This document shows positions 29,372 through 38,744 of a stretch of DNA of 64,000 nucleotides, in pieces. Source of the DNA: JBNJFY01 sp051747265 (GTDB lineage Bacteria; Bacteroidota; Rhodothermia; Balneolales; Balneolaceae); assembly GCA_051747265.1 (NCBI GenBank), contig JBNJFY010000002.1:62001-126000 (forward strand), written 5' to 3'. The number at the start of each line of letters is the position of its first letter. Within the stretch, counting starts at the first letter, position 1. The notes under the pieces are model-generated. The model saw only the letters and a program-made list of their open reading frames with translations. It made no database searches and was not told the DNA's origin. Both the position numbers and the translations under genes were made by a program.

Positions 29372-29387
29372 TGGCATATCATTTGAA
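29372..29387 (+). promoter_or_regulatory. Candidate sigma-54 promoter of the flgF operon
   Basis: TGGCAT-ATCAT-TTGAA matches the -24/-12 consensus TGGCAC-N5-TTGCA in all but the last base of -24 and the C of -12. It lies 43 bases upstream of the flgF ATG. An NtrC-type activator with GAFTGA is encoded at 47961-49400. Confidence 0.4.
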
Positions 29388-29430
29388 CAGCTAAGCGTGC
29401 ACATTAGCTTATTCACCATGATCTGCAACT

Positions 29431-30168
29431 ATGATTGATCGACTTCAATATTCCATGCGCGCCCTGCAGATGCTATCGCGGACGCAGGAAGTGGTGTCCA
29501 ATAATCTGGCTAACCTGAACACAGCCGGATTTAAAAAGGACAAACTGTTTTTCCATTCCCTGCAAAACAAACTCAATGGTGAGCAGATTAAAGATCCCGT
29601 TGCTCAGCAAACCTTAAATATGCAAGCCGGGGAGTTTAAGCAGACTGGAAATCCCTTTGATTTTGCGATCGAAGGCAATGGCTTTTTTCAGGTCGAACAC
29701 CAAGGTCAAATGATGATGACCCGCAATGGACGGTTCCACCTGGATAGCGAAGGATATCTGCGTGATTCTAATGATGCATTTGTGCAAGGCGCCAATGGTC
29801 GAATTTACATTCCTCAGTTTTATGAATACAACGCCCGTAATGAAGAGGTAACCGTTGAAGTAGCCAAGGATGGCACTATTAGACTCAACGATGAAGCTGT
29901 TGATCAAATAAAGATGGTGCGAGTAGACAACATTCAGAATTTAGAACGCCAGACTAACTCCTATTTATCTGTAACCAATGGTGCCGAGCCTCAAGTGGAT
30001 AGCCAAAGCACCGTATCTCAAGGATTTTATGAAACCGGAAATATCAATCCGCTGGAGGAAATGACCAATATGGTAACCACCATGCGCTTATTCGAGTCGC
30101 AACAGCGAGTAATGACCAGCACGGATGATCTGCTGAAAAAAGCGACGCAATCACTAGGACGAATTTAA
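29431..30168 (+). CDS. flgF: Flagellar basal-body rod protein FlgF
   Basis: This 245-residue axial protein has the N-terminal rod motif VVSNNLANLNTAGFKKD, the central FlgE/F/G segment GNPFDFAIEGNGFFQVEHQG and the C-terminal heptad region NPLEEMTNMVTTMRLFESQQRVM. Its length and place before flgG indicate FlgF, a proximal-rod subunit. It is first in the rod/ring operon. Confidence 0.92.
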   Translation: MIDRLQYSMRALQMLSRTQEVVSNNLANLNTAGFKKDKLFFHSLQNKLNGEQIKDPVAQQTLNMQAGEFKQTGNPFDFAIEGNGFFQVEHQGQMMMTRNGRFHLDSEGYLRDSNDAFVQGANGRIYIPQFYEYNARNEEVTVEVAKDGTIRLNDEAVDQIKMVRVDNIQNLERQTNSYLSVTNGAEPQVDSQSTVSQGFYETGNINPLEEMTNMVTTMRLFESQQRVMTSTDDLLKKATQSLGRI

Positions 30169-30198
30169 AAACAATACCAATAGATATAAGGAGTCTCT

Positions 30199-30993
30199 AT
30201 GTTTCGAGCACTCAGAACAGCCGCCCTGGGTATGGGCGCCCAACAGATGTCGGTAGATAACATTGCCAACAACTTGGCTAACGTAAATACTACCGGTTTT
30301 AAGCGCAGTACCATTGCCTTTCAGGATCTGTTTTATCAAACCATTGCGGCATCCAAACGTGGAGCCGCGGCTAATACCACCGGTAATGACAGCGCGGATC
30401 TGCAAATCGGTCATGGGGCACGTCCGGTGTCTACGGTGAGAAATTTCATGCAGGGTTCCATCAAAGAAACCGGCAATCCCTTAGATATGGCATTGAACGG
30501 GCGTGGGTTTTTCCAAGTTATGAAACCGGATGGGAACATGGCCTACACTCGTGACGGAAATTTTTCCATGAATTCCGAAGGCATGTTGGTAAACAGTTCG
30601 GGATTACCGCTGGCCAGTCAAATTGAAATTCCCCCCGACGCACTAAGCGTTCAAATCACCCAAGATGGAGTGGTATCTGCTCGCCTACAAGGGGAAAGCA
30701 GTCCCATAGATTTGGGACAAATAGAATTGGCCAAATTTGTGAATCCGTCCGGATTGCGCGCTACCGGTGATAACCTGTTTGAAGCTACCGAGACTTCTGG
30801 CGAACCTTTTTTAGGACTACCAGGAAATGAAGGGTTCGGCTCCATCCAACAAGGCTTCTTAGAACAAGCCAATGTGGATATTGTCAATGAAATGGTCAAT
30901 CTGATCTCTGCACAACGCGCCTACGAAACCAATTCCAAAATGGTGCAAACCGCAGAAGATATGATGCGAATGACCAACTCAATCAAACGATAA
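30199..30993 (+). CDS. flgG: Flagellar distal-rod protein FlgG
   Basis: The 264-residue protein has MFRALRTAALGMGAQQMSVD and NIANNLANVNTTGFKR at the start, GNPLDMALNGRGFFQV in the middle, and VDIVNEMVNLISAQRAYETNSKMVQTAEDMM at the end, the exact FlgG hallmarks. It forms the distal rod. A clear Shine-Dalgarno AAGGAG lies about 7 bases before the ATG, unlike most genes in the window. Confidence 0.96.
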   Translation: MFRALRTAALGMGAQQMSVDNIANNLANVNTTGFKRSTIAFQDLFYQTIAASKRGAAANTTGNDSADLQIGHGARPVSTVRNFMQGSIKETGNPLDMALNGRGFFQVMKPDGNMAYTRDGNFSMNSEGMLVNSSGLPLASQIEIPPDALSVQITQDGVVSARLQGESSPIDLGQIELAKFVNPSGLRATGDNLFEATETSGEPFLGLPGNEGFGSIQQGFLEQANVDIVNEMVNLISAQRAYETNSKMVQTAEDMMRMTNSIKR

Positions 30994-31021
30994 TTTTCAT
31001 TCAACCCTGCTTATTGTTCCG

Positions 31022-31777
31022 ATGCTTAGCAAGCTCACATATCGTTGGGAAGTAGCTACCTTGATTGGCACCATTGTGGCCTCAGTAGCCGCTCCTGCGT
31101 TTGTGCAAGCACGAGCCAGTTCGTCCGCGGATAGTTTACTAGAGCAGCGTTTGACTAACATCATAACACAACAACTGCTGAGCGTTTACCCGGAGGAGGA
31201 ATACAAGTTCGAGATTGAACTAAAACGTATTCCACGGACTGTTCAAGGTCTCGCTCCAGAGCAGATTGTAAAAGCAGAACAAACCAGCCGAGGAGCTCCT
31301 CGCGGATATGAAACTTTTCAGCTTTTTCTTGTCGATCAACAAGGAAAAGATATGGGACAAACTCACTTACAGATACATCTGCGCTTGTGGCAAAAGTTAC
31401 CCGTTCCCCAAAAGCGCATTCTTGCCGGTGAAGATCTCAGTAGCAACCAATTAACCTATAAATGGGTGGAGTTAACTCGTATGACTGGCACCTTTCTCAC
31501 TGAAATATCCCGTGTTGACGGTCATATTGCCGATCACATGCTCCCCCCCGATCGCCCACTACGCGAAACGGATCTGGCCAAACCCTCTGTAGTTGAAGCC
31601 GGTGACATGGTGAACATGCAATTCTCCGATGGTGGACTACAGATCAGCCTGCGCTGTGTAGCACGCCAGGCGGCGGCTAAAGGGGAGGAAATTCGAGTAT
31701 TCAGCGAACAAACCCGACGCACCTACCAAGTTAAAGTTGTCAACAACAAGCAAGTACAATGGGTAAAAACTCTATAA
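31022..31777 (+). CDS. flgA: Flagellar P-ring assembly chaperone FlgA
   Basis: The 251-residue protein has an N-terminal signal peptide (LIGTIVASVAAPAFVQARA). The C-terminal two-thirds resembles the SAF-type FlgA fold: RILAGEDLSSNQLTYKWVEL, PPDRPLRETDLAKPSVVEAGDMVNMQ and ISLRCVARQAAAKGEEIRV. FlgA chaperones FlgI into the periplasmic P ring. Its 3' end overlaps the flgH start by 19 bases. Confidence 0.9.
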   Translation: MLSKLTYRWEVATLIGTIVASVAAPAFVQARASSSADSLLEQRLTNIITQQLLSVYPEEEYKFEIELKRIPRTVQGLAPEQIVKAEQTSRGAPRGYETFQLFLVDQQGKDMGQTHLQIHLRLWQKLPVPQKRILAGEDLSSNQLTYKWVELTRMTGTFLTEISRVDGHIADHMLPPDRPLRETDLAKPSVVEAGDMVNMQFSDGGLQISLRCVARQAAAKGEEIRVFSEQTRRTYQVKVVNNKQVQWVKTL

Positions 31778-32409
31778 TATCAACTGTCCCCAGCTCTTAC
31801 TGGTGCACCTCCGCAGCATTTTTTCTGCTGAGTGTTTGGTTAGTCCTTCCTACACAGGTAACTGCACAACAATCTTTGTATGAGGATTACAAAGCCCGCC
31901 GCATTGGTGATGTGATTACCATTGTACTGCAAGAAAACATTTCCGGTTCTTCCAATACCGATTATTCCAATCAATCCTCCACTGCAGGCGAAGCCCAAGG
32001 CGGCGTTTCCGGCAACCTTACTCCATTCCTGCCATTGTTCGGAGCCAATGCTTCGGTTGATTATCAAACCGATGACCGCAACAAGTCGGCCCAGAGCCAG
32101 TTATTACGGGGAACCCTCAGTGCCCGCGTGGAGCAAGTAACGCCTAGTGGCGATCTTCTCATCGTGGGATCCCGCAGCACCCATATCAATGGAGAATTTC
32201 ACAGTATAGAAGTGAAAGGATACGTCCGACCCGGAGATATTAACGCCGATAATCAAGTTCCTTCTTTTCGTATTGCCAATGCCGAAATTGTATATGAGAA
32301 GGAAGGTGGCTTAAAGCAGGAACGAAAACGACCGGGATTCTGGAAACGAGCAGCTTGGGTGGTATTAGGACTCGGATTAACCACCGCAATTGTACTTAAA
32401 TCGCTATAG
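31759..32409 (+). CDS. flgH: Flagellar L-ring protein FlgH
   Basis: This 216-residue protein has the FlgH core SLYEDYKARRIGDVITIVLQENISGSSN, then LRGTLSARVEQVTPSGDLLIVGSR and VKGYVRPGDINADNQVPSFRIANAEIVYE. FlgH forms the outer-membrane L ring. The N-terminal hydrophobic segment (AAFFLLSVWLVLPTQVTAQQ) is a signal peptide, but no cysteine lies at a lipobox position, whereas classical FlgH is a lipoprotein. A C-terminal hydrophobic helix (AAWVVLGLGLTTAIVL) is also unusual. Confidence 0.93.
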   Translation: MGKNSIISTVPSSYWCTSAAFFLLSVWLVLPTQVTAQQSLYEDYKARRIGDVITIVLQENISGSSNTDYSNQSSTAGEAQGGVSGNLTPFLPLFGANASVDYQTDDRNKSAQSQLLRGTLSARVEQVTPSGDLLIVGSRSTHINGEFHSIEVKGYVRPGDINADNQVPSFRIANAEIVYEKEGGLKQERKRPGFWKRAAWVVLGLGLTTAIVLKSL

Positions 32410-32415
32410 GATAGA

Positions 32416-33582
32416 ATGATGAACATGGATACCCACATATTGACGCGAGCTATCCTGGGCAAACTGTTGGTAGGTATAACCTTGATAACCACATTGGTGG
32501 GGTTACCTACTTTGGGATTCGCGCAAAGTACCGTTGAGGATCTGGTCAATATTCGCAATGCCCAAGAACGTACACTGATCGGATACGGCTTGGTTACCGG
32601 TTTGGACCGAACCGGCGATCGTACCATTCGTAGTCAGGGTGCCGCTTTTACCGTGCAATCAATTTCCAACATGCTGCAAAATTTTGGTATTAATGTAGAT
32701 CCCGATGAGCTTCGCACTCGAAATGTGGCCGCGGTGATGGTTACGGCCAAATTAGGCCCTTATCATCAACCGGGAAGTTCTGTCGATGTGACCATTTCCT
32801 CATTGGGCGACGCGACCAGCTTAGTAGGTGGCGTGCTTCTGCAAACCCCGTTAATTGATCCCAATGATGAAGAAGTTAGAGCTCAAGCACAGGGGCCACT
32901 CATTGTTGGTGGAATATCCGCACAAATACCCGGAGCCAGCGTGAAACGTAACCAAACGCTGACTGCACGTATTCCCGGAGGCGGCATGGTTAAAAACAAC
33001 TACACATTTAGTTTTGACCGATCCAAATCTCTGGATCTGGTGATGAAAACACCCTCGACAACCAATGCCCAGCGCATTGCCAATGCCATCAATGATACTA
33101 TGGCTTTGGAAATTGCCAATGTGTACAACGCCGGGTTGATACGTGTTTCCTGGCCTCCACAAGTGCGAGACATTGGTCAAATCAATCGGTTTGTGGCTCA
33201 AATCATGGAAGCGCCTGTTGAGCTGGATATACCATCCCGCGTGGTTATTAATGAACGTACCGGTACCATTGTGGCCGGCGGAAAAGTAAAAATTGCCGAA
33301 GTGCTGGTTAGCCACGGTAACGTCCAGATTGAAACCCGACAAACGCCGTTCGTTTCCCAACCCGCGCCGTTATCGGTACAGGGGGAAACGGTAACCGGCA
33401 ACATACCATCGGTGAGTGTAGGAGAAGAATCTGCCCAAACGGTGGTACTGGAACCCAACACCAATGTGACCCAGCTGGCCGCCTCATTAAATCAATTGGG
33501 ATTAACGCCTCGAGATATCATTGCCATTTTTCAGGCCATCGACGCCGCCGGAGCTCTCCAGGCAGAACTGATTATCATGTAA
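32416..33582 (+). CDS. flgI: Flagellar P-ring protein FlgI
   Basis: The 388-residue protein has a signal peptide ending ..GLPTLGFAQS. The mature part starts with TVEDLVNIRNAQERTLIGYGLVTGLDRTGD and continues with NVAAVMVTAKLGPYHQPGSSVDVTISSLGDATSL, the FlgI signature. It ends GLTPRDIIAIFQAIDAAGALQAELIIM. It forms the periplasmic P ring. It lies 6 bases after flgH. Confidence 0.97.
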   Translation: MMNMDTHILTRAILGKLLVGITLITTLVGLPTLGFAQSTVEDLVNIRNAQERTLIGYGLVTGLDRTGDRTIRSQGAAFTVQSISNMLQNFGINVDPDELRTRNVAAVMVTAKLGPYHQPGSSVDVTISSLGDATSLVGGVLLQTPLIDPNDEEVRAQAQGPLIVGGISAQIPGASVKRNQTLTARIPGGGMVKNNYTFSFDRSKSLDLVMKTPSTTNAQRIANAINDTMALEIANVYNAGLIRVSWPPQVRDIGQINRFVAQIMEAPVELDIPSRVVINERTGTIVAGGKVKIAEVLVSHGNVQIETRQTPFVSQPAPLSVQGETVTGNIPSVSVGEESAQTVVLEPNTNVTQLAASLNQLGLTPRDIIAIFQAIDAAGALQAELIIM

Positions 33583-33625
33583 TGCTGGCTCATTCAGAAT
33601 AATCTCTGATTAACAAGCAACTATT

Positions 33626-33991
33626 ATGTCTGACTTTAATATTCAAGCTGCTCAAGTTGCTGCCTCAACGGCACAACGTGAGAAAGCGATTGAGACCAAA
33701 GAAGATACCGCCATGGAGTTTGAGCGTATTTTTGCTCAACACCTGGTAAAGGAATTGACTAAAGGATCCTTCATGCCCGACGATAATATAGAGTTCGGGG
33801 GAAGTACCTTGAAAATGTACCGTCATCACATTACCGAAACCTTGGCCAATGAATTAGCCGAGCAACGTAAGTTGGGAATGGCCGATATGCTGATGGATCA
33901 CTGGAATATTAATAAGGCCTCAAATAGTGACTCTTCCCAACTTAATATCTCTAAAGGTATTTCATTAGCCTCAAGCACTTCCAAGAAATAG
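33626..33991 (+). CDS. flgJ: Rod-binding protein (FlgJ N-terminal type, no muramidase)
   Basis: The 121-residue protein corresponds to the rod-capping domain of FlgJ: AMEFERIFAQHLVKELTKGSFM and GGSTLKMYRHHITETLANELAEQRKLGMADMLMDHW. The C-terminal peptidoglycan hydrolase domain of enterobacterial FlgJ is absent, as in many phyla, so another enzyme must open the cell wall. It sits directly after flgI. Confidence 0.88.
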   Translation: MSDFNIQAAQVAASTAQREKAIETKEDTAMEFERIFAQHLVKELTKGSFMPDDNIEFGGSTLKMYRHHITETLANELAEQRKLGMADMLMDHWNINKASNSDSSQLNISKGISLASSTSKK

Positions 33992-33999
33992 GTCGTCTT

Positions 34000-34503
34000 A
34001 TGAAATTAGACAACGAACAAACGTTAAAACAAGCGCTTCGTGATTTGATCGACGCATTCACGGATATCCGTGCTCTCTTGGAGAAACAAACGGAAGCCGT
34101 GATCAATCATGACTTGGATAAAGTTAACGCATTGGCCGAACAGCAGTTAACCGTTAACAGCAAACTGGAAGAGCGCGAAAAAGAGTTTAAGCAGCAACTA
34201 GAGCAATCGTTTGCTGATCAAGCAGAAAATGACCCCACGATTAGCCTTACCGCATTACTCACCCTTCTTGATGAAGAGGGTTTGAAAACGGAATTGCGGT
34301 CTCTGCGCAAACAGCTGGTCACCCAGGTAACCGAAGCCCAACAACAGCAAAAGCAATTGAATGACCTACTGACTTTTGCCCAGCAAAATGTTAATGAGAC
34401 ATTGAAGTCGGTCTACGCTTTGGGAAATCAGCAGTCTGTCCACTACGATCGGGCCGGCCAAACTTCCCATTCCGATCGATCGATGATCAACCAGACGGGT
34501 TAA
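34000..34503 (+). CDS. flgN: FlgN-type flagellar export chaperone
   Basis: This 167-residue, almost wholly helical protein has an FlgN pattern: LRDLIDAFTDIRALLEKQTEAVINHDLDKVNALAEQQ, then coiled-coil heptads. FlgN holds FlgK and FlgL in the cytosol before export. The gene lies directly before flgK, as expected. Confidence 0.8.
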   Translation: MKLDNEQTLKQALRDLIDAFTDIRALLEKQTEAVINHDLDKVNALAEQQLTVNSKLEEREKEFKQQLEQSFADQAENDPTISLTALLTLLDEEGLKTELRSLRKQLVTQVTEAQQQQKQLNDLLTFAQQNVNETLKSVYALGNQQSVHYDRAGQTSHSDRSMINQTG

Positions 34504-34533
34504 TTCATATTTTGAAATTTATTCCAACTTATC

Positions 34534-35895
34534 ATGCGTGAGATTTTTCAGATAGCCAAACGTGGACTCTTCGCCAACCAAAAGGGATTGGATGTCACTG
34601 GTCAAAATGTGGCCAACGCCAATACCGAAGGCTACAGTCGACAACGTGTTAACCTAAGTCCAGAAGCTTTTCGCAAAGGCAACCTGCAAGTTGGGCTGGG
34701 CGTAGAAATTGAAGATATCGAACGGCTGCGTAGCGATCAGCTGGATCGTCAAATTCGATCCAAGGAAAGCGAAATAGGCTATTTGGATCAGCGCAAACAG
34801 ATTTTAGCCCAGTTGGAAAATATTTTTGCCACAGATACCGATGGTGATCTGGATATAAAAGTGAATGAGTTATTCGATTCATTTTCCCGATTGACCTCCA
34901 ACCCGGAAGACGAATCGCTGCGCTCCAACGTAATTCGATCCTCCCAAAATTTGGCGGAGACCTTTAACCGCCTAGATCGCAATCTCAATCAGGTTAAAGA
35001 ACGTATCGGTGATACCACCGAAACACTGGTTACCAAAGTTAATCAACTGCTTAAAGAAATTGCATCTCTGGACCGGGATATTACCTCCGGTGAGGGGGAA
35101 GGCCAAAGTTCCAATAATAAAGCACTGGATCTACGCACTCGAAAACTTAACGAACTCTCTGAGTTGGTAGACACCAGCATTACCATTGATGAAAATAAAA
35201 GTGCTACTGTAAGTGTAGGTGGGCTGGTGCTGGTTCAAAACGGACAAGCCCGAACACTCGAAGCCGAAATCAACCCCTCATTAGACATCAACCGCATTCG
35301 CATTGAGGGGAGCAAAGTCCTGAACAATATTGGTGGGCGCTTGGGAGCCACCATCGAGTCGTTCACCGAGGATGTGGGTGCCTATTCCGATCGATTGGAC
35401 AACTTGGCGAAAACCATTGTTGAAGAGGTCAATAATATTCACAGTTCTGGTTACACACTTAACAACACTACGGGTTTAGATCTGTTCGATGCGGGAAACA
35501 CAACAGCCGAGTCCATTTCTGTGAATTCGCAAGTCAGCTCCGATCCGGACAATGTAGCGGCTAGTAGCCAGCCCAATGAACCCGGCAATGCTGAAAAAGC
35601 CCTGGCTTTAGCTGATCTCAGAAATGACGATACGGTATTTAGCGGTCAGACATTTTCCGAATTTGCTGTAAATATGTCGACATCCATCGGATCTGAGTTG
35701 AATGCGGCGGCCAGTCAACTGGAAACTACCTCTTCGGCTCAAACACTATTGGAAAATCAGCAAGAATCTGTGGCCGGTGTAAATATCGATGAAGAATTGA
35801 CAAACCTAATTCAATACCAAAATGCCTATCAGGCATCAGCTCGGGTACTGAGTACCGCGCGCCAGATGTTTGACTCGTTACTTACCATCGCCTAA
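34534..35895 (+). CDS. flgK: Flagellar hook-associated protein 1 (FlgK)
   Basis: The 453-residue protein begins with IAKRGLFANQKGLDVTGQNVANANTEGYSRQRVNLSP, the FlgK signature. It has a long helical D1 region and ends with VNIDEELTNLIQYQNAYQASARVLSTARQMFDSLL. It forms the first hook-filament junction zone. It is shorter than enterobacterial FlgK, mainly in the outer domains. Confidence 0.95.
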   Translation: MREIFQIAKRGLFANQKGLDVTGQNVANANTEGYSRQRVNLSPEAFRKGNLQVGLGVEIEDIERLRSDQLDRQIRSKESEIGYLDQRKQILAQLENIFATDTDGDLDIKVNELFDSFSRLTSNPEDESLRSNVIRSSQNLAETFNRLDRNLNQVKERIGDTTETLVTKVNQLLKEIASLDRDITSGEGEGQSSNNKALDLRTRKLNELSELVDTSITIDENKSATVSVGGLVLVQNGQARTLEAEINPSLDINRIRIEGSKVLNNIGGRLGATIESFTEDVGAYSDRLDNLAKTIVEEVNNIHSSGYTLNNTTGLDLFDAGNTTAESISVNSQVSSDPDNVAASSQPNEPGNAEKALALADLRNDDTVFSGQTFSEFAVNMSTSIGSELNAAASQLETTSSAQTLLENQQESVAGVNIDEELTNLIQYQNAYQASARVLSTARQMFDSLLTIA

Positions 35896-35925
35896 CCACC
35901 ACGTTAAGGCTTGTGATTAGCTACT

Positions 35926-36798
35926 ATGAGAATTACCAACAACGTCATATTTAATACGCTCCTCGAAAATATTAATAAAAACCGTCAGGGTTTATTCGAA
36001 GAGCAACAGAAATCCTCCTCCGGTAAACGGGTGGATCAACCCTCCGATGATCCTTTTGCCTTTGCCAACAGCAAAAGTGTGAAAGCGATTAATGAACGGC
36101 TGTCCAGCTACCAAGCCAATATTGAAGATGGCCGTGAGCAATTGAATGTAGCTCAAGGCACCATTAATCAGATGTTGGATAAGTTACAGGATGTTAAGCA
36201 GATCGCCATTCGAGGAGCCAATGAATCTACGTTAAGCAATGAAGAAATGAATATCTTGGCCGACCAGGTACAATCGGCCAAGGAAACCCTGGTCAACCTA
36301 GCTAATATCACCCATAACGGGCGATACCTATTTGGGGGAACGGCAACCCAAAACAAACCTTTCCAGCTCTCCGGTGGCAGCGTAACCTACAATGGCAATT
36401 CAAATGCCTTGCAGATTGCGGTTAATGATCAAACCCGGTTTGACTCCAGTATCACCGGCGATCGCTTTATGGGTATGTTCAACGCTCTGGATAGTTTGGA
36501 AACAAGTTTTCGCAATAATGATACCGATGCGGTACGTGGGGATTTGGATGCCTTAGAAGACGGCATCACCGAAGTGGGAAGTGCCGGTGCCGATTTGGGA
36601 ACCATCAGTAATCGGCTGGATTTTCTATTTGAGCAGTACGAAAGCAGCAAAATCACCAATGACAAACAGATTAGTCGATTGGTAGATGCTGATATGGCTG
36701 AAGTACTCTCTAACATTCAAAAATACGAAGTTTCTTATCGAGCAGCATTAAATGCCAGTTCCCGAATATTGCAAAATTCGCTGGTCAACCTACTTTAG
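35926..36798 (+). CDS. flgL: Flagellar hook-associated protein 3 (FlgL)
   Basis: This 290-residue flagellin-like protein has the N-terminal MRITNNVIFNTLLENINKN and SSGKRVDQPSDDPFAFANSKSVK, ITHNGRYLFGGTATQNKPF, and a C-terminal VSYRAALNASSRILQNSLVNLL. It forms the second junction zone between hook and filament and follows flgK by 30 bases. Confidence 0.94.
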   Translation: MRITNNVIFNTLLENINKNRQGLFEEQQKSSSGKRVDQPSDDPFAFANSKSVKAINERLSSYQANIEDGREQLNVAQGTINQMLDKLQDVKQIAIRGANESTLSNEEMNILADQVQSAKETLVNLANITHNGRYLFGGTATQNKPFQLSGGSVTYNGNSNALQIAVNDQTRFDSSITGDRFMGMFNALDSLETSFRNNDTDAVRGDLDALEDGITEVGSAGADLGTISNRLDFLFEQYESSKITNDKQISRLVDADMAEVLSNIQKYEVSYRAALNASSRILQNSLVNLL

Positions 36799-36890
36799 CG
36801 TACCAATATATTGATGGTTCCAATTATACCGTATCCTGCTTACCTTTGACTAACTGAAATTACAATTTTGAATGGGATCACCTCCAGTAC

Positions 36891-37433
36891 ATGGAATTTG
36901 AAGAACTACTAGAAGAAGCCACCAAACTTATTGAGAAAAAAGAGTTTGACGAGTCATTAAAAATCGCGAAAAAACTCCAAAAGAAAGATCCGGAATCCGC
37001 TGATGGATTTCATTTGGAAGCCATTGCCAAACAACACCAGCAGGAGTGGGAAGATAGCATCTATGCCTTAGATAAAGCTATTGACAAATCACCGTATGAT
37101 GCGGGGCTATTTAACCTTCGTGGCTTTGCTGAAATGAGTATGAGCCGTTATGCCAAGGCGGAGAAAGACTTCGATAAGGCCATTGAACTAGAAGACTTTG
37201 AGCCTGCTCATCGCAATCTCATACTGCTTAAAATTCTTCAGGATAAAGGAAACGAAGCGATCAATTATCTATTGGAGCGCATCAAAGCCAACCCCAAAGA
37301 TGTAGAGAACTGGATTCTGATGGGGGACCTGATGATGCGTGGCGGACATGAAGAAAAAGCCAAAACGTATTATGCCCAGGCTCAGAAAATGGATCCGGAT
37401 AACGAATATCTGAAGAAGCAACTGAGCTCGTAA
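36891..37433 (+). CDS. TPR-repeat protein in the flagellar region
   Basis: The 180-residue protein is built of helical repeats with TPR signatures, such as FHLEAIAKQHQQEWEDSIYALDKAIDKSPYDAGLFNLRGF and WILMGDLMMRGGHEEKAKTYYAQAQKMDPDNEYL. No signal peptide is seen. TPR proteins act as scaffolds. Its neighbours suggest a helper role for the glycosyltransferases that follow or for flagellin modification, but this is inference. A hairpin follows it. Confidence 0.78.
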   Translation: MEFEELLEEATKLIEKKEFDESLKIAKKLQKKDPESADGFHLEAIAKQHQQEWEDSIYALDKAIDKSPYDAGLFNLRGFAEMSMSRYAKAEKDFDKAIELEDFEPAHRNLILLKILQDKGNEAINYLLERIKANPKDVENWILMGDLMMRGGHEEKAKTYYAQAQKMDPDNEYLKKQLSS

Positions 37434-37443
37434 ACCGAAATTC

Positions 37444-37474
37444 AAGGGTGAGTTCATACGATAACTCACCCTTT
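37444..37474 (+). terminator. Hairpin after the TPR gene, terminator-like
   Basis: A perfect 11-bp stem AAGGGTGAGTT (37444-37454) / AACTCACCCTT (37463-37473) has an 8-base loop. The following T-run is only three bases, so it may be a weak terminator or a processing/stability hairpin. Confidence 0.6.
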
Positions 37475-37499
37475 CCAGAAATTGACAGTCTCCTCTACC

Positions 37500-38729
37500 A
37501 TGCACAAACTTCCCATCTCGCTCTGCATGATTGTTAAAAACGAGGAGAAACACTTAGGTGCTTGTCTGGATAGTGTCCGCGATATGGTCAATGAGATGAT
37601 TATTGTGGATACGGGAAGTACGGATCGTACTATTGAGATTGCAAAAGATAAAGGTGCCCATGTATATCACTTTGAATGGATTAATGATTTCGCGGCAGCT
37701 CGAAATTATGCATTAGAGCAAGCTACTAATCCTTGGATCCTGCAGCTAGACGCGGATGAAGAACTGATTGAAAGCACTTCTAACTGGTTTTATGATACAT
37801 ACCCTTGGGCGGGACACAGAGGGTTTTTAATGACGATTAATAACCTGGCCCATGAGGATTTTGACGAAGTATTTATGTCTCATCAGCTAATTCGATTCTT
37901 TCGTAATGACCCTACCATTCGCTACGAGAATCGAATTCATGAGAATATCAATTTACCTTCAAATTCCACCTATGTGGGTAGTGCTGAAGCTAGTATTGTT
38001 CATAAGGGGTATGGGGATGAATCCGCTAAGGACAAACGGAAAAACCGAAATCGCCAACTGTTATTACAAGATCTCGAGGAAGATCCTGACAACCCCATTA
38101 AAATTGCCTATTTGGCGCAGCATTATGGCTCAACCGGGGAAATTGAAAAGGCTTATGAGTATGCCAAAAAAGCTTTGAAAGAAGATTTGGATGTCTATCC
38201 GTTGCGCCCTGTTTGCTTGCGGTTTCTTTTATATTACAATGTTCAGCAAATGGATAAGGCCAAATTCGAGCAAGACGCCGCTGACATTTCTGCCCATGAT
38301 TTTCCTGAGCTCCTATTTTATCGGGGTGTGTTCGCTCAACGAAAAGAGAATTGGGAAGAAGCCTATCAATTTTACGAACAATTTTTAGAAAAAGTGTACG
38401 CTTTACCTGAAGATAAGCGCTTACATATTGTGTCTAATGATAATTTGCGTAACGCATATTTAAATTTAGCCGCACAAGCGACCCATAATAACCAAAGCCT
38501 TCAGGTTATTGAGTATTTACAAAAGGCCGCGGATATTTCTCCGACTTTTTATAAGCTAAAAGCGGATTTAGGTGAGAATTACTTAAAAGTGGGAAATTTT
38601 GAGAAAGCCTATCAAACTTTTTCTACCTTTAAATCTCAACTGCAGCAGATGGGGACGGACGAAGAGAAATCTGAATGGTTACCGGTTTGCGAACAGGTTT
38701 TAGAAAAGCTTGAGTCTCACATACGTTAA
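37500..38729 (+). CDS. GT2 glycosyltransferase with C-terminal TPR repeats
   Basis: From the ATG at 37500 the protein is 409 residues; a TTG at 37482 would add six. Residues 1 to about 220 are a GT-A fold: LPISLCMIVKNEEKHLGACLDS, IVDTGSTDRTIEIA, and the metal-binding D-A-D in ILQLDADEEL. The last half carries TPR-like repeats (e.g. KIAYLAQHYGSTGEIEKAYEYAKKAL). This SunS-like GT2-TPR architecture is seen in protein glycosyltransferases. Its position among flagellar genes suggests flagellin as target, which is unproven. Confidence 0.82.
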   Translation: MHKLPISLCMIVKNEEKHLGACLDSVRDMVNEMIIVDTGSTDRTIEIAKDKGAHVYHFEWINDFAAARNYALEQATNPWILQLDADEELIESTSNWFYDTYPWAGHRGFLMTINNLAHEDFDEVFMSHQLIRFFRNDPTIRYENRIHENINLPSNSTYVGSAEASIVHKGYGDESAKDKRKNRNRQLLLQDLEEDPDNPIKIAYLAQHYGSTGEIEKAYEYAKKALKEDLDVYPLRPVCLRFLLYYNVQQMDKAKFEQDAADISAHDFPELLFYRGVFAQRKENWEEAYQFYEQFLEKVYALPEDKRLHIVSNDNLRNAYLNLAAQATHNNQSLQVIEYLQKAADISPTFYKLKADLGENYLKVGNFEKAYQTFSTFKSQLQQMGTDEEKSEWLPVCEQVLEKLESHIR

Positions 38730-38744
38730 TTCCCGATACTTTTT

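Noticed and set aside
29338..29385. tRNA-Ser/Leu-like string CCCTGAGTGGCTGAAAGGCC
   Set aside because: It resembles a D-arm, but no acceptor stem, anticodon arm or TTCGAATCC T-arm follows at the right distance.
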